A DNA stretch of 64,000 bases from positions 1 to 64,000 of the forward strand of contig NZ_QOWE01000035.1 of the NCBI RefSeq assembly GCF_003334855.1. Direction: 5' to 3'. The stretch comes from Larkinella punicea (lineage in GTDB: Bacteria; Bacteroidota; Bacteroidia; Cytophagales; Spirosomataceae). The notes under the pieces are model-generated. The model saw nothing but the letters and a program-made list of their open reading frames with translations, did no database searches and had not been told where the DNA came from. The stretch's first letter is position 1; each line of letters starts with the position of its first letter. Made by a program: the position numbers and the translations under genes. This document shows positions 50,462-58,955 of the stretch, piece after piece.

Positions 50462-52879
50462 ATGCTAAAAAGTTACTTCACCACCGCCTTCCGCGCTTTC
50501 CGGCGCAACTGGAATTATTCCGTGATCAACGTCGTGGGTCTGACGCTCAGTCTGGCGTGTTGTCTGCTGTTGTTCATTGTCATTCGGTACGAACGGAGTT
50601 TCGACCGGCACCACGCCAACGCCGATCGGACCTACCGGCTAGTGAGTCATTATACGGCACCGCAAGACGGTTTTAATGTGGGAATACCGCTGCCGTTTTT
50701 GGCTGCGATGCGAAACGATTTTCCAGATCTGAAACACCAACTGACGTTTATTCATGACGTTCGAAACCCCGTGATTGCCGCTGAAGACAGGCGGGAGAAA
50801 GGAACGATGCGCCGTTTTCAGGAAACGGGCGGAGTGGCTGCTTTTGCCGAGCCGGAATATTTTCGATTATTCGACTACCAGTGGATCAGTGGGAACCCGG
50901 CCACGGCGCTGAATCGCCCGGGTACGGTGGTGTTGACAGAAGAACTGGCCCGCAAGTATTTTGGAGACGACGATCCGATGGGGCGCACGCTGAAAATCGA
51001 TAATAAGCTGACCGTTCTGGTGTCCGGCGTGGTGCAAAACCCGCCGGTTACGAGCAGCATCCCGTTCAAAATGCTGATCTCGTTTGCTTCGCTGAAAGAA
51101 TACGGGGCCAACACCAACTGGGACGACTGGGTCTCTTCCTACACGGGCGCACAATTGTATCTGACGTTACCGGAAAACACGTCAGCGGCCCAAATGGAAC
51201 AGAAGCTGGTGCCTTTTCTCCGAAAATACGTGCGTGCGGAAGATGCTGAAGACCAGCGGTTCGAACTGCAACCGCTGACGGAAATTCACTACAGCACCGA
51301 AATGAGTAACTACAGCGGCCGAACAATCAGTAAATCCATGATCTGGGCGATGGCATTGATCGGGCTTTTTCTGCTGGTAACCGCCTGTGTCAATTTCGTC
51401 AATCTGGCCACAGCGCAGGCCATCCGCCGGTCGAAAGAAGTGGGTGTTCGGAAGGTTTTGGGCAGTTCGCGGATGCAGTTGGTGCGGCAGTTTCTGGGCG
51501 AAACCGGTTTTCTGACCGGCCTGGCCGTTCTGCTGGCCTTGCTGATTGCCAATTTCTCCCTGGCGTCGGTGGCTGATTTACTCAACATTAAACTCCAAAC
51601 GACGCTCTTCAATGATCTGGTCGTAATCGTCTTTTTACTGCTGCTGGCGGTCTTTACCACGGTTTTGGCGGGTTTCTATCCGGCCCTGGTTTTGTCGGGT
51701 TATCAGCCGGTTCTGGCCCTGAAAGGCAAAATTCGGGGTTCGGGTAGCGGGCAGTTGACGCTTCGCCGGACGCTGATTGTGCTCCAGTTCACGATTTCGC
51801 AAACGCTCATCATTGGTACCGTGATCGTTTACAACCAGATGGATTATTTTCGGAACGCCGACCTCGGTTTTCGGAAAGATGCCATCGTGATGATTCCGAT
51901 TCCGGAGAAAAAACCGGGAAAAATGGAATCGTTGCAGGCTAAGCTAACGGGCTTGCCGGGCATCAGCTCAATGAGCTTCGGGATTTCCTCGCCTTCGGCC
52001 CGGGGCAACTGGTGGACCGGTTTTCGCTATGAAAACCGCGAAAAAGATGAGGAGTACGGCGTGGTGATGCGCCCTTCCGACACGTCCTACGTCCGGACGT
52101 ATGGGCTGAAACTGATGGCCGGGCGGATCAACCTGCCCGCCGACACGATGCGGGAAGTGCTGGTCAACGAGCGGTTTATGACGAAGCTGGGCATGAAGAG
52201 TCCCAACGAGATTTTGGGCAAAACGGTTCTGCTGAACGGCCGGCGGCTGCCCATCGTCGGTGTCATAAAAAATTTCAACACGTTTTCGCTGCATCAGGAA
52301 ACCGAGCCGTGCATTCTAACTACGCATCGGGATGCCTATTCAAGTCTGGGTATCAAAGTGTCGGGTAATTCGGCGCAGGTAAGCAAAACGCTGGCGGAAG
52401 TGGAAGCGGCCTGGGCGGCTACTTTTCCGGATTTTCTGTTTAAATACGATTACCTGGACAAAACCATCGCCGATTTCTACGCGGCTGAGGAACGCCTGTA
52501 TGCCTTGTTCCGGTTGCTGGCCGGTATCGCCATTTTTATCGGCTGTTTGGGTTTATACGGGGTCGTGGCTTTTATGGCGGAGTCGCGGACGAAGGAGGTT
52601 GGCATTCGGAAAGCGTTGGGCGCATCGACTTCGCACATTTTTGGGCTGTTCTCGTTCCAGTTCCTGAAACTGGTGCTGATCGCCCTGCTGATTGCCGCAC
52701 CCATTGCCTGGTATTTCACAAACCAGTGGCTTCAGGATTTTGCGTATAAAATTGACATCGAGTGGTGGATGTTTGCGTTGGCGGGTGTGATGGCAACTGC
52801 GATTGCGTTGGTGACGGTCAGTTTCCAGAGCATCCGGGCGGCCTTGATGAATCCGGTCAAAAGCCTGCGGGCAGAATGA
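50462..52879 (+). CDS. Orphan MacB/FtsX-type permease, array member 7
   Basis: Permease of 805 residues. Coupling motifs SKEVGVRKVLGSS near 324 and TKEVGIRKALGA near 709. ACVNFVNLATAQAIRRSKE and QLVRQFLGET link it to members 1 and 8. After the second motif it has HIFGLFSFQFLKLVLIALL, where most members have a SKDFLKL segment. Opening MLKSYFTTAFRAFRRNWNYS departs from the NYFKIAWRNL norm. Tail NPVKSLRAE. It starts directly after a palindrome with no visible promoter, so it most likely depends on the promoter of member 6. Confidence 0.87.
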   Translation: MLKSYFTTAFRAFRRNWNYSVINVVGLTLSLACCLLLFIVIRYERSFDRHHANADRTYRLVSHYTAPQDGFNVGIPLPFLAAMRNDFPDLKHQLTFIHDVRNPVIAAEDRREKGTMRRFQETGGVAAFAEPEYFRLFDYQWISGNPATALNRPGTVVLTEELARKYFGDDDPMGRTLKIDNKLTVLVSGVVQNPPVTSSIPFKMLISFASLKEYGANTNWDDWVSSYTGAQLYLTLPENTSAAQMEQKLVPFLRKYVRAEDAEDQRFELQPLTEIHYSTEMSNYSGRTISKSMIWAMALIGLFLLVTACVNFVNLATAQAIRRSKEVGVRKVLGSSRMQLVRQFLGETGFLTGLAVLLALLIANFSLASVADLLNIKLQTTLFNDLVVIVFLLLLAVFTTVLAGFYPALVLSGYQPVLALKGKIRGSGSGQLTLRRTLIVLQFTISQTLIIGTVIVYNQMDYFRNADLGFRKDAIVMIPIPEKKPGKMESLQAKLTGLPGISSMSFGISSPSARGNWWTGFRYENREKDEEYGVVMRPSDTSYVRTYGLKLMAGRINLPADTMREVLVNERFMTKLGMKSPNEILGKTVLLNGRRLPIVGVIKNFNTFSLHQETEPCILTTHRDAYSSLGIKVSGNSAQVSKTLAEVEAAWAATFPDFLFKYDYLDKTIADFYAAEERLYALFRLLAGIAIFIGCLGLYGVVAFMAESRTKEVGIRKALGASTSHIFGLFSFQFLKLVLIALLIAAPIAWYFTNQWLQDFAYKIDIEWWMFALAGVMATAIALVTVSFQSIRAALMNPVKSLRAE

Positions 52880-52972
52880 AGAGTGATGAGTTAAGAATGA
52901 AGAGTTAAGACGGGCCTGCCCGCGCGGTTGGCTGACGCATTCCTTTTAACTCTTAACTCTCCATTCTTAACT
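52878..52972. repeat. Palindrome between permease 7 and Uma2 copy 3
   Basis: Arms GAAGAGTGATGAGTTAAGAA (from 52878) and TTTTAACTCTTAACTCTCCA (from 52944) are imperfect reverse complements of the GAAGAGTTAAG family. The loop holds GGTTGGCTGACGCAT, the inverted form of the loop word in the other copies, and a GC-rich GGGCCTGCCCGCGCGG. The left arm starts inside the permease stop codon and the right arm reaches the Uma2 stop codon. Confidence 0.75.
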
Positions 52973-53414
52973 ATAAAAAGCTATTCAAATCGAGTTGCAG
53001 GATTTCGGAGAAGGAAGAATTTTCGGTCAAGCCACCGTCGCCTTTGCGGTAGCGGAACCATTGGCCGGTTCGGTAATCGTAAATGAATCCTTCGCGGATA
53101 CCGTAAAAACCCTGATCGATTAACTGAAAAACTTTATGCAGATCACCTTGCAATCCGTTGGTATGACATACTTCGATAATGATTGGCGTTTGAGCCGTTT
53201 CATTGTCGCGTAGTAAAAGATCCGGTACGAGGCTGGCTTTGCCTTCATCGAGCATCGTTTCGGGGAGGGGTTCCAGATGGATGGTTTTTTCGCGGTGAAA
53301 AAGCACGCCCAGCCCCATCATCAGCTTGGCAATAACGCGTTGGTGATCGACAGGCGCCCAAACACCCTGATCTTCATGAACGCTGGATAGAGGATTGGTG
53401 GATGGAAAATACAT
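52971..53414 (-). CDS. Uma2-family (PD-(D/E)xK-fold) protein, copy 3
   Basis: Protein of 147 residues, close relative of copies 1 and 4 (MYFPS start, LEPLPETMLD, SLVPDLLLRDN, IIIEVCHTNGLQGDLHK, WFRYRKGDGGLTE, DLNSFL end). The PD, E-x-x and K positions of the nuclease fold are present. It lies 34 bases downstream of copy 4 on the same strand and has no promoter motif of its own, so they form a two-gene unit, apparently a tandem duplication. It is convergent to permease 7, with a palindrome between the two stop codons. Confidence 0.8.
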   Translation of the reverse strand: MYFPSTNPLSSVHEDQGVWAPVDHQRVIAKLMMGLGVLFHREKTIHLEPLPETMLDEGKASLVPDLLLRDNETAQTPIIIEVCHTNGLQGDLHKVFQLIDQGFYGIREGFIYDYRTGQWFRYRKGDGGLTENSSFSEILQLDLNSFL

Positions 53415-53448
53415 GCTATTACGGTTTTAAGGGATCACGATGGGAAAG

Positions 53449-53898
53449 TCATAAAAAGCTATTCAAATCAAGTTGCAGGATTTCGGAGAAGGAGGAGGGT
53501 TCGGTTAGTCCGCCATCGCCTTTGCGATACCGGAACCACTGATCGGTTTTGTAATTGTAAACAAAGCCTTCAAGGACGCCATAATCATCTTCGTCGATTA
53601 ATCGAATCGTTTTGGCAAGGTCATGTTTTAAACCACTAGTATGACAGATTTCAATAATGATGCGGGTTTGATCGGCTTCATTATCAAATAAAATAACATC
53701 CGGTGTTGGACTGCTGTAGGTAAAATCCAACATCATTTCGGGCAAGGGTTCTAACGGAATACTGTGGTTGCCGTGGTACAAATTTCCCAAGCCTATAGTC
53801 AATTTTGCAATGATACGTTGGTGAATGACCGGCGCATTGACGCCCATCTCATCTTCATTGACAAAAAACTTGCTGGCGCGTGGTGGAGGGATATACAT
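53449..53898 (-). CDS. Uma2-family (PD-(D/E)xK-fold) protein, copy 4
   Basis: Protein of 149 residues. Core motifs are LEPLPEMMLDFTYSSPTPDV, RIIIEICHTSGLKHDLAK and WFRYRKGDGGLTE, ending DLNSFL. Copies 1 and 3 resemble each other more than this one in the first 40 residues (here MYIPPPRASKFFVNEDEMGV). It is divergent from permease 8, with 54 bases between the start codons, the same arrangement as copy 1 and permease 2. Function unknown beyond the fold. Confidence 0.8.
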   Translation of the reverse strand: MYIPPPRASKFFVNEDEMGVNAPVIHQRIIAKLTIGLGNLYHGNHSIPLEPLPEMMLDFTYSSPTPDVILFDNEADQTRIIIEICHTSGLKHDLAKTIRLIDEDDYGVLEGFVYNYKTDQWFRYRKGDGGLTEPSSFSEILQLDLNSFL

Positions 53899-53932
53899 GG
53901 CTATTCAGAGAAGATAGACTGATTTGATTAAA

Positions 53933-53940
53933 CAAACATA
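53933..53940 (-). promoter_or_regulatory. -7 element for the Uma2 copy 4-3 unit
   Basis: TATGTTTG on the minus strand is a perfect TAnnTTTG match, about 35 bases upstream of the Uma2 start codon. The -33 TTTG is not at the standard spacing. Confidence 0.35.
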
Positions 53941-53952
53941 CCGAAAAAGCAC

Positions 53953-56334
53953 ATGCTTCGCAATTACCTCAAAACCACCTGGCGCAGCCTGATTCGCAAC
54001 CGGAATTACGCCCTTATCAACCTCACCGGGCTGACCCTGGGACTGGGCGTTGCCATCGTGTTGTTCTGGATTGTGCGGTTTGAATACAGCTTCGACACGT
54101 ACCACAAAAAAGTCGACCAGCTATACCGGCTCATTGCGGTCGATAAGTACGGCGAAAAGGGCACCTCCGTTCCGCAGGGCGTCATCAAGGCGCTCAATGA
54201 GCAAATTCCGGGGGTCGAAAACGCGGCCAATGCCTACGGTCACGGTTCCAACGGATTGCGGGTCGGGCAACAGCTTTTTAACATCAAACACCTCTTTTTT
54301 GCGCCACCCCGGTTTCTGGACATGATCGATGTGGAATGGGTGAAAGGTTCGCCGAAACAGTCGCTCAGCCAGCCCTATCAGGTGGTGCTGGACGAACCGA
54401 CGGCCCGGCGGTTTTTCAACGAAAGCGACCCGATGGGCAAAACCATCCGGTTTAATAACCAGACTGATCTGGTGGTGTCGGGCATCATTCGCAAAGCGCC
54501 GGTCAACTCGGAGTTTCAGTTTCAGGTGCTGGCTTCCCGCGAGACGCTGAAACGCATCGAGCACGAGTATACCAACGAAGAATACTGGGGCGGGGGCGAT
54601 TCGATGCACCACGGCTACGTTGTTCTGAAACCGGGTGTTTCGCCTTCTGCCATCGAAGCAATGCTCAAAAAACTGGCTCTCCAACACCAGAAACATTCTG
54701 CTCTGACCGGATTCGAGCTTCTGCCGATTACGGAGGTGCATCGCAATACGGAAACCGACCCCGACCCGTTCAATTACGTCATTCCGCAGTGGATGCTCAA
54801 CACACTGGCCGCCATCGGTCTGTTTCTGGTGATCATCGCCTGCATCAACTTTGTCAACCTGGCCACGGTGCAGGCTGTTCAGCGGAGCCGCGAAATTGCC
54901 GTTCGGAAAGTGTTGGGCAGCAGCCGGAAACAGTTGATGATTCAATTTTTCGGAGAAACCGCTTTCCTGGTTTTTGCCGCCATCGGTCTGGGCGGTTTGC
55001 TGGCCACGCAGTTGATTCGTTACGCCGACCAGTTGCTCAACACGCAGGTCGCGCAGTCGAACGTTTGGGATGCCGGAGCCATTGCATTTCTGCTGGGCTT
55101 GGGTGTTGCCGTTACGCTTCTGGCGGGTTTGTATCCGGCATTGGTGTTGTCCGGTTTTCAGCCGGTGAAGGTGTTGCGGGGGCGGTTTTATGTCGCCAAT
55201 CCAAAAGGATTTTCGTTGCGCTCGTCGCTGGTCGTGACGCAGTTTGTCATCGCTCAGGTGCTGGTGATCTGCACGTTGATCGGCAGCAAGCAAATCCGGT
55301 ATTTCTACGAAACCGATCTCGGTTTTGACAAGAAAGCGGTTGTAACCGTTACCATGCCGGAGCGGGGCAACGGGGTTCTGCGCGAACGGTTCCGGCAGCA
55401 ATTGCTGGAACATCCCGAAGTGAAGGATGTGGCGTTTGCCCTGACCACACCCTCAAGCAACCGCAACTGGTGGTGGCGAACCGTTCAGCATCACAACCTG
55501 CCCAATGGCGAGCAGACGTTCCGCTTTCAATATGTCGATACGAACTACTTCCATTTTTTCAAAATTCCACTGGTCGCCGGTCGGTCGTGGACTCGCGTCG
55601 ATACGAACACGGTCGCGATAATCAACGAAAAAGCCGCTCGGGATTTCGGGTATGCAAATCCTGAAAAAGCGATTGGCGAACGAATTAACCTGGATGGCAA
55701 CCAGCCGTTTACGGTGATGGGCGTCGTTAAAGATTACCATTCGCAAAGCCTGCGGTCGTCCATTGTCCCCCACGTTTTCCTGTATGCCGACTGGAATTTC
55801 CAGGAAGCCAGTATCCGGATCGATCCGAAGCAGCAGGCCAATGCGTTGCAACACATTGAACAACACTGGAAAGCGGTTTTCCCGAACTATTATTTTGAAG
55901 CCAAATTCCTCGATCAGGACATTCAGGCTTTCTACGACGACGAACGCAAACTGACCAACTTCCTGACGCTCTTTGCTGCTGTTGGCATTTTGATCGGCTG
56001 TCTGGGATTGTTCGGTCTGGTCTCGTTTGTCGTGACGCAGCGGACCAAGGAAATCGGCGTCCGGAAGGTGTTGGGTGCGACCGTTGCCAGCATCGTTTCG
56101 CTATTGTCGAAAGACTTTCTGAAACTGGTGCTGGTCGCTTTTGCGATTGCCGCACCCATTGGCTGGTACGCCATGAGCCGGTTTTTGCAGGAATACCAAT
56201 ACAAAATCGACATCGACTGGTGGGTTTTTGCGCTGGCCGGTGGTCTGGCCGGACTGATTGCCCTGCTGACGGTTTCGGTCCAGTCGGTGAAAGCCGCGTT
56301 AACGAATCCGGTGAAGTCACTTCGTTTGGAATGA
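53953..56334 (+). CDS. Orphan MacB/FtsX-type permease, array member 8
   Basis: Permease of 793 residues. Coupling motifs SREIAVRKVLGSS near 311 and TKEIGVRKVLGA near 697; the alanine in EIAVRK, where all other members have glycine, is unusual. ACINFVNLATVQAVQRSRE and the FFGET segment that follows group it with members 1 and 7. Tail NPVKSLRLE. It is divergent from the Uma2 pair. It probably begins the last transcript, with members 9 and 10 behind it; I could not identify a clear promoter in the 54-base spacer for this direction. Confidence 0.88.
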   Translation: MLRNYLKTTWRSLIRNRNYALINLTGLTLGLGVAIVLFWIVRFEYSFDTYHKKVDQLYRLIAVDKYGEKGTSVPQGVIKALNEQIPGVENAANAYGHGSNGLRVGQQLFNIKHLFFAPPRFLDMIDVEWVKGSPKQSLSQPYQVVLDEPTARRFFNESDPMGKTIRFNNQTDLVVSGIIRKAPVNSEFQFQVLASRETLKRIEHEYTNEEYWGGGDSMHHGYVVLKPGVSPSAIEAMLKKLALQHQKHSALTGFELLPITEVHRNTETDPDPFNYVIPQWMLNTLAAIGLFLVIIACINFVNLATVQAVQRSREIAVRKVLGSSRKQLMIQFFGETAFLVFAAIGLGGLLATQLIRYADQLLNTQVAQSNVWDAGAIAFLLGLGVAVTLLAGLYPALVLSGFQPVKVLRGRFYVANPKGFSLRSSLVVTQFVIAQVLVICTLIGSKQIRYFYETDLGFDKKAVVTVTMPERGNGVLRERFRQQLLEHPEVKDVAFALTTPSSNRNWWWRTVQHHNLPNGEQTFRFQYVDTNYFHFFKIPLVAGRSWTRVDTNTVAIINEKAARDFGYANPEKAIGERINLDGNQPFTVMGVVKDYHSQSLRSSIVPHVFLYADWNFQEASIRIDPKQQANALQHIEQHWKAVFPNYYFEAKFLDQDIQAFYDDERKLTNFLTLFAAVGILIGCLGLFGLVSFVVTQRTKEIGVRKVLGATVASIVSLLSKDFLKLVLVAFAIAAPIGWYAMSRFLQEYQYKIDIDWWVFALAGGLAGLIALLTVSVQSVKAALTNPVKSLRLE

Positions 56335-56340
56335 AGAGCT

Positions 56341-56427
56341 TTTCTGCCCCTAAATCCCCTAAAGGGGACTTTTTGCATCCAGATTAAGCTGCGTCCAAGT
56401 CCCCTTTAGGGGATTTAGGGGCAGAAA
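56341..56427. repeat. Perfect 31-bp palindrome, CCCCTAAATCCCCTAAAGGGG type
   Basis: Positions 56341-56371 are the exact reverse complement of 56397-56427, with a 25-base loop. The arm carries CCCCTAAATCCCC followed by TAAAGGGGACTT, shared almost base for base with 62603-62697 and related to 2021-2106. It lies between permeases 8 and 9. Confidence 0.9.
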
Positions 56428-56459
56428 GCGAAAATCATTCACTCTTAACTAAAAAAACT

Positions 56460-58868
56460 ATGCTACAAAACTATCTCAAAATCGCCTGGCGGAATTTGTG
56501 GAAAAACAAGGTTTTTTCAGCCATCAACATCATCGGACTGGCCATTGGAATGGCCGCCTGCATTCTGATTATGCTGTTCGTAACGTACGAAACGAGTTTC
56601 GACGGGATTCATAAAAAGAACATCTACCGGCTCGATGAAGTGCAGAAATTTCCGGGCATGGTGGCCCCGCAAAACGTGGCGTTGTCGATGTTTCCGATGG
56701 GGCCGACCCTGACCCAAGAATACCCCGAAATTCGCAGTTTCGTCCGGGTTCGCCCCAATAAGGAGGTGCGGCTAACCTATGGTGATAAAAAGATCGTGAT
56801 GCCCCAAATGCTGTGGGCGGATTCGTCCTTTTTGCAGCTCTTCGACTATAAACTGCTTCAGGGTGACGCAAAAACTATCCTGAAGAGTCCCAACAGTGTG
56901 GTGCTGACGGAAGAAAGCGCGGTTAAATTCTTCGGGAACGAAAATCCGATCGGCAAAACGCTCGTGCGGTATGATTCAGATACGATTAGCTTTAAAGTGA
57001 CCGGTATTCTTGAAAATACCCCCAAAAACTCGCACCTACAGTTCGACGGTTTATTCTCGTTTAATTCGTTTGTTAAAGCCGACGCCATGAACAACTGGGG
57101 TGGCAACTGGCTGGTGACGTATCTGGAACTAGCCAACAATGCCGACATTGCGGCCCTGGAGAAAAAATTTCCGGCTTTCCTCAAACGGCACATGAACGGC
57201 GAGGGCTGGAAATATTACGAACTGTTTCTTCAGCCCCTGAACGAAGTTCACGATAATTCGATGGCAATCACACATGATTACCTCAATTTTCAAAAGTTCG
57301 ACAAGAATTATACATACATCTTTCTGGTCATCGCGGTGATCGTGCTGCTGATTGCCTGCATCAATTTCATGAATCTGTCGACGGCCAAATCGTCAGGCCG
57401 GGCGAAGGAAGTCGGAATTCGGAAGTCGGTGGGGGCGGAGCGAACGCAACTGGCGGCTCAGTTCATCGGCGAATCCATTCTGCTGTCGTCTATCGCTCTG
57501 GTTTTTGCGGTTCTGCTGGTAAAACTCTGTCTGCCCTTCGTCACCGAACTCAGTCAGCGGGAATTGGATTTAGCACTGTTCAGTAATCCGTTGATTCTGC
57601 TTGCATTCACCGCCTTTGCCATTTTAATCGGTGTCATTTCCGGCAGTTATCCCGCCTTTTTTCTGTCGTCGTATCAGCCCACAAAGGTGTTGAAAGGCAG
57701 TCTGGAAATCGGTAAAAACAAAGGGTCCTTCCGCAACATGCTGGTGATCGGCCAGTTTACGGGGGCGGTTTTTCTGATCATTGCCACGGCTTTTGTGGTG
57801 AAGCAACTGCGGTTTATGCAGGAGCGTGACCCCGGTTTTTCCCGCGATCAGGTGATGGTGATTCCGCTGAATTCCACGACGCAGCCGAAATACGATGCCA
57901 TTAAGCAGGAACTTCTGTCCAATTCGCTGATCACGGCGGTGACGGGTTCGCAACAACGGCTGGGGAATAACCTGCACCAAACCGGGGTCAAGTTTCACGG
58001 CGACGGGCCGGTTCGTGACTTGGCGACCTCGCAGGTGATTGTCGATCCGGATTACCTGACGCTGTATAAAATTCCGATTATCGCTGGTCGCAACTTTTTG
58101 AAAGACAGCAAAACCGACAACGGACGGGCGTATATCATCAACGAAACGCTGGCAAAAGAACTGCTGAAAGAACAGCCGAAAGCCACGATGCAATCGCTGA
58201 TCGGCCGGAATTTCGGCTTCAGCGGAATGGATTCGCTGGGACGGATTGTCGGAATTTCGAAGGATTTCAATTTCAACTCGCTCCACCACAAAATCGAAAC
58301 GCTCTGCATTTTCGACCAGAAGGATTGGGGCTACAGCGAACTATCGATCCGGATCAGCGGTAAAAATGCTCCGGAAGCCATTGCCTACGCCAAATCCGTC
58401 TGGGCCAAACTCGCACCCGATCAGCCGTTTGATTACTCGTTTCTGGATGAGCATTTTGCCGAACTCTACCGGGCCGATGGCCAGGTGAGCGAAATTGTCG
58501 GCATTCTGGCGTCGCTGGCGATCATCATTTCCTGTCTCGGTCTGTTCGGGCTGGCATCGTTTTCGGCCGAACGGCGCATCAAGGAGATCGGGATTCGCAA
58601 GGTGCTGGGCGCTTCGGTGGCGGGGATCATTGCGCTGCTTTCCCGGGATTTCCTGAAGCTGGTGTTCATCGCCATCCTGATTGCTTCACCCATCGCCTGG
58701 TATGCGATTCATCAGTGGTTGCAGGATTTTGCTTACCGGATCAACATCGATTGGTGGGTTTTTGTGCTGGCGGGGGCATTGGCGGTTTTGATCGCCCTGC
58801 TGACGGTTTCGTTCCAGTCGGTGAAAGCGGCTTTGACGAATCCGGTGAAGAGTTTGAAGAGTGAATAA
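56460..58868 (+). CDS. Orphan MacB/FtsX-type permease, array member 9
   Basis: Permease of 802 residues. Coupling motifs AKEVGIRKSVGA near 314 and IKEIGIRKVLGA near 705. ACINFMNLSTAKSSGRAKE is a variant of the subgroup phrase. Its first periplasmic domain lacks the residues preceding the aspartate of IYRLDEVQ that are present in others (SFDGIHKKNIYRLDE), so this region is a few residues shorter. After the second motif comes a standard LLSRDFLKLVFIA. Tail NPVKSLKSE. It follows member 8 across a palindrome. Confidence 0.88.
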   Translation: MLQNYLKIAWRNLWKNKVFSAINIIGLAIGMAACILIMLFVTYETSFDGIHKKNIYRLDEVQKFPGMVAPQNVALSMFPMGPTLTQEYPEIRSFVRVRPNKEVRLTYGDKKIVMPQMLWADSSFLQLFDYKLLQGDAKTILKSPNSVVLTEESAVKFFGNENPIGKTLVRYDSDTISFKVTGILENTPKNSHLQFDGLFSFNSFVKADAMNNWGGNWLVTYLELANNADIAALEKKFPAFLKRHMNGEGWKYYELFLQPLNEVHDNSMAITHDYLNFQKFDKNYTYIFLVIAVIVLLIACINFMNLSTAKSSGRAKEVGIRKSVGAERTQLAAQFIGESILLSSIALVFAVLLVKLCLPFVTELSQRELDLALFSNPLILLAFTAFAILIGVISGSYPAFFLSSYQPTKVLKGSLEIGKNKGSFRNMLVIGQFTGAVFLIIATAFVVKQLRFMQERDPGFSRDQVMVIPLNSTTQPKYDAIKQELLSNSLITAVTGSQQRLGNNLHQTGVKFHGDGPVRDLATSQVIVDPDYLTLYKIPIIAGRNFLKDSKTDNGRAYIINETLAKELLKEQPKATMQSLIGRNFGFSGMDSLGRIVGISKDFNFNSLHHKIETLCIFDQKDWGYSELSIRISGKNAPEAIAYAKSVWAKLAPDQPFDYSFLDEHFAELYRADGQVSEIVGILASLAIIISCLGLFGLASFSAERRIKEIGIRKVLGASVAGIIALLSRDFLKLVFIAILIASPIAWYAIHQWLQDFAYRINIDWWVFVLAGALAVLIALLTVSFQSVKAALTNPVKSLKSE

Positions 58869-58955
58869 CGTCCGTGGGTACACCATGCAACGAAGGCCCG
58901 TCGCTCTGCATCTTTAGATCGCTTTCCTGTTTTTCTGCGCTAATCATCCCCGTTT

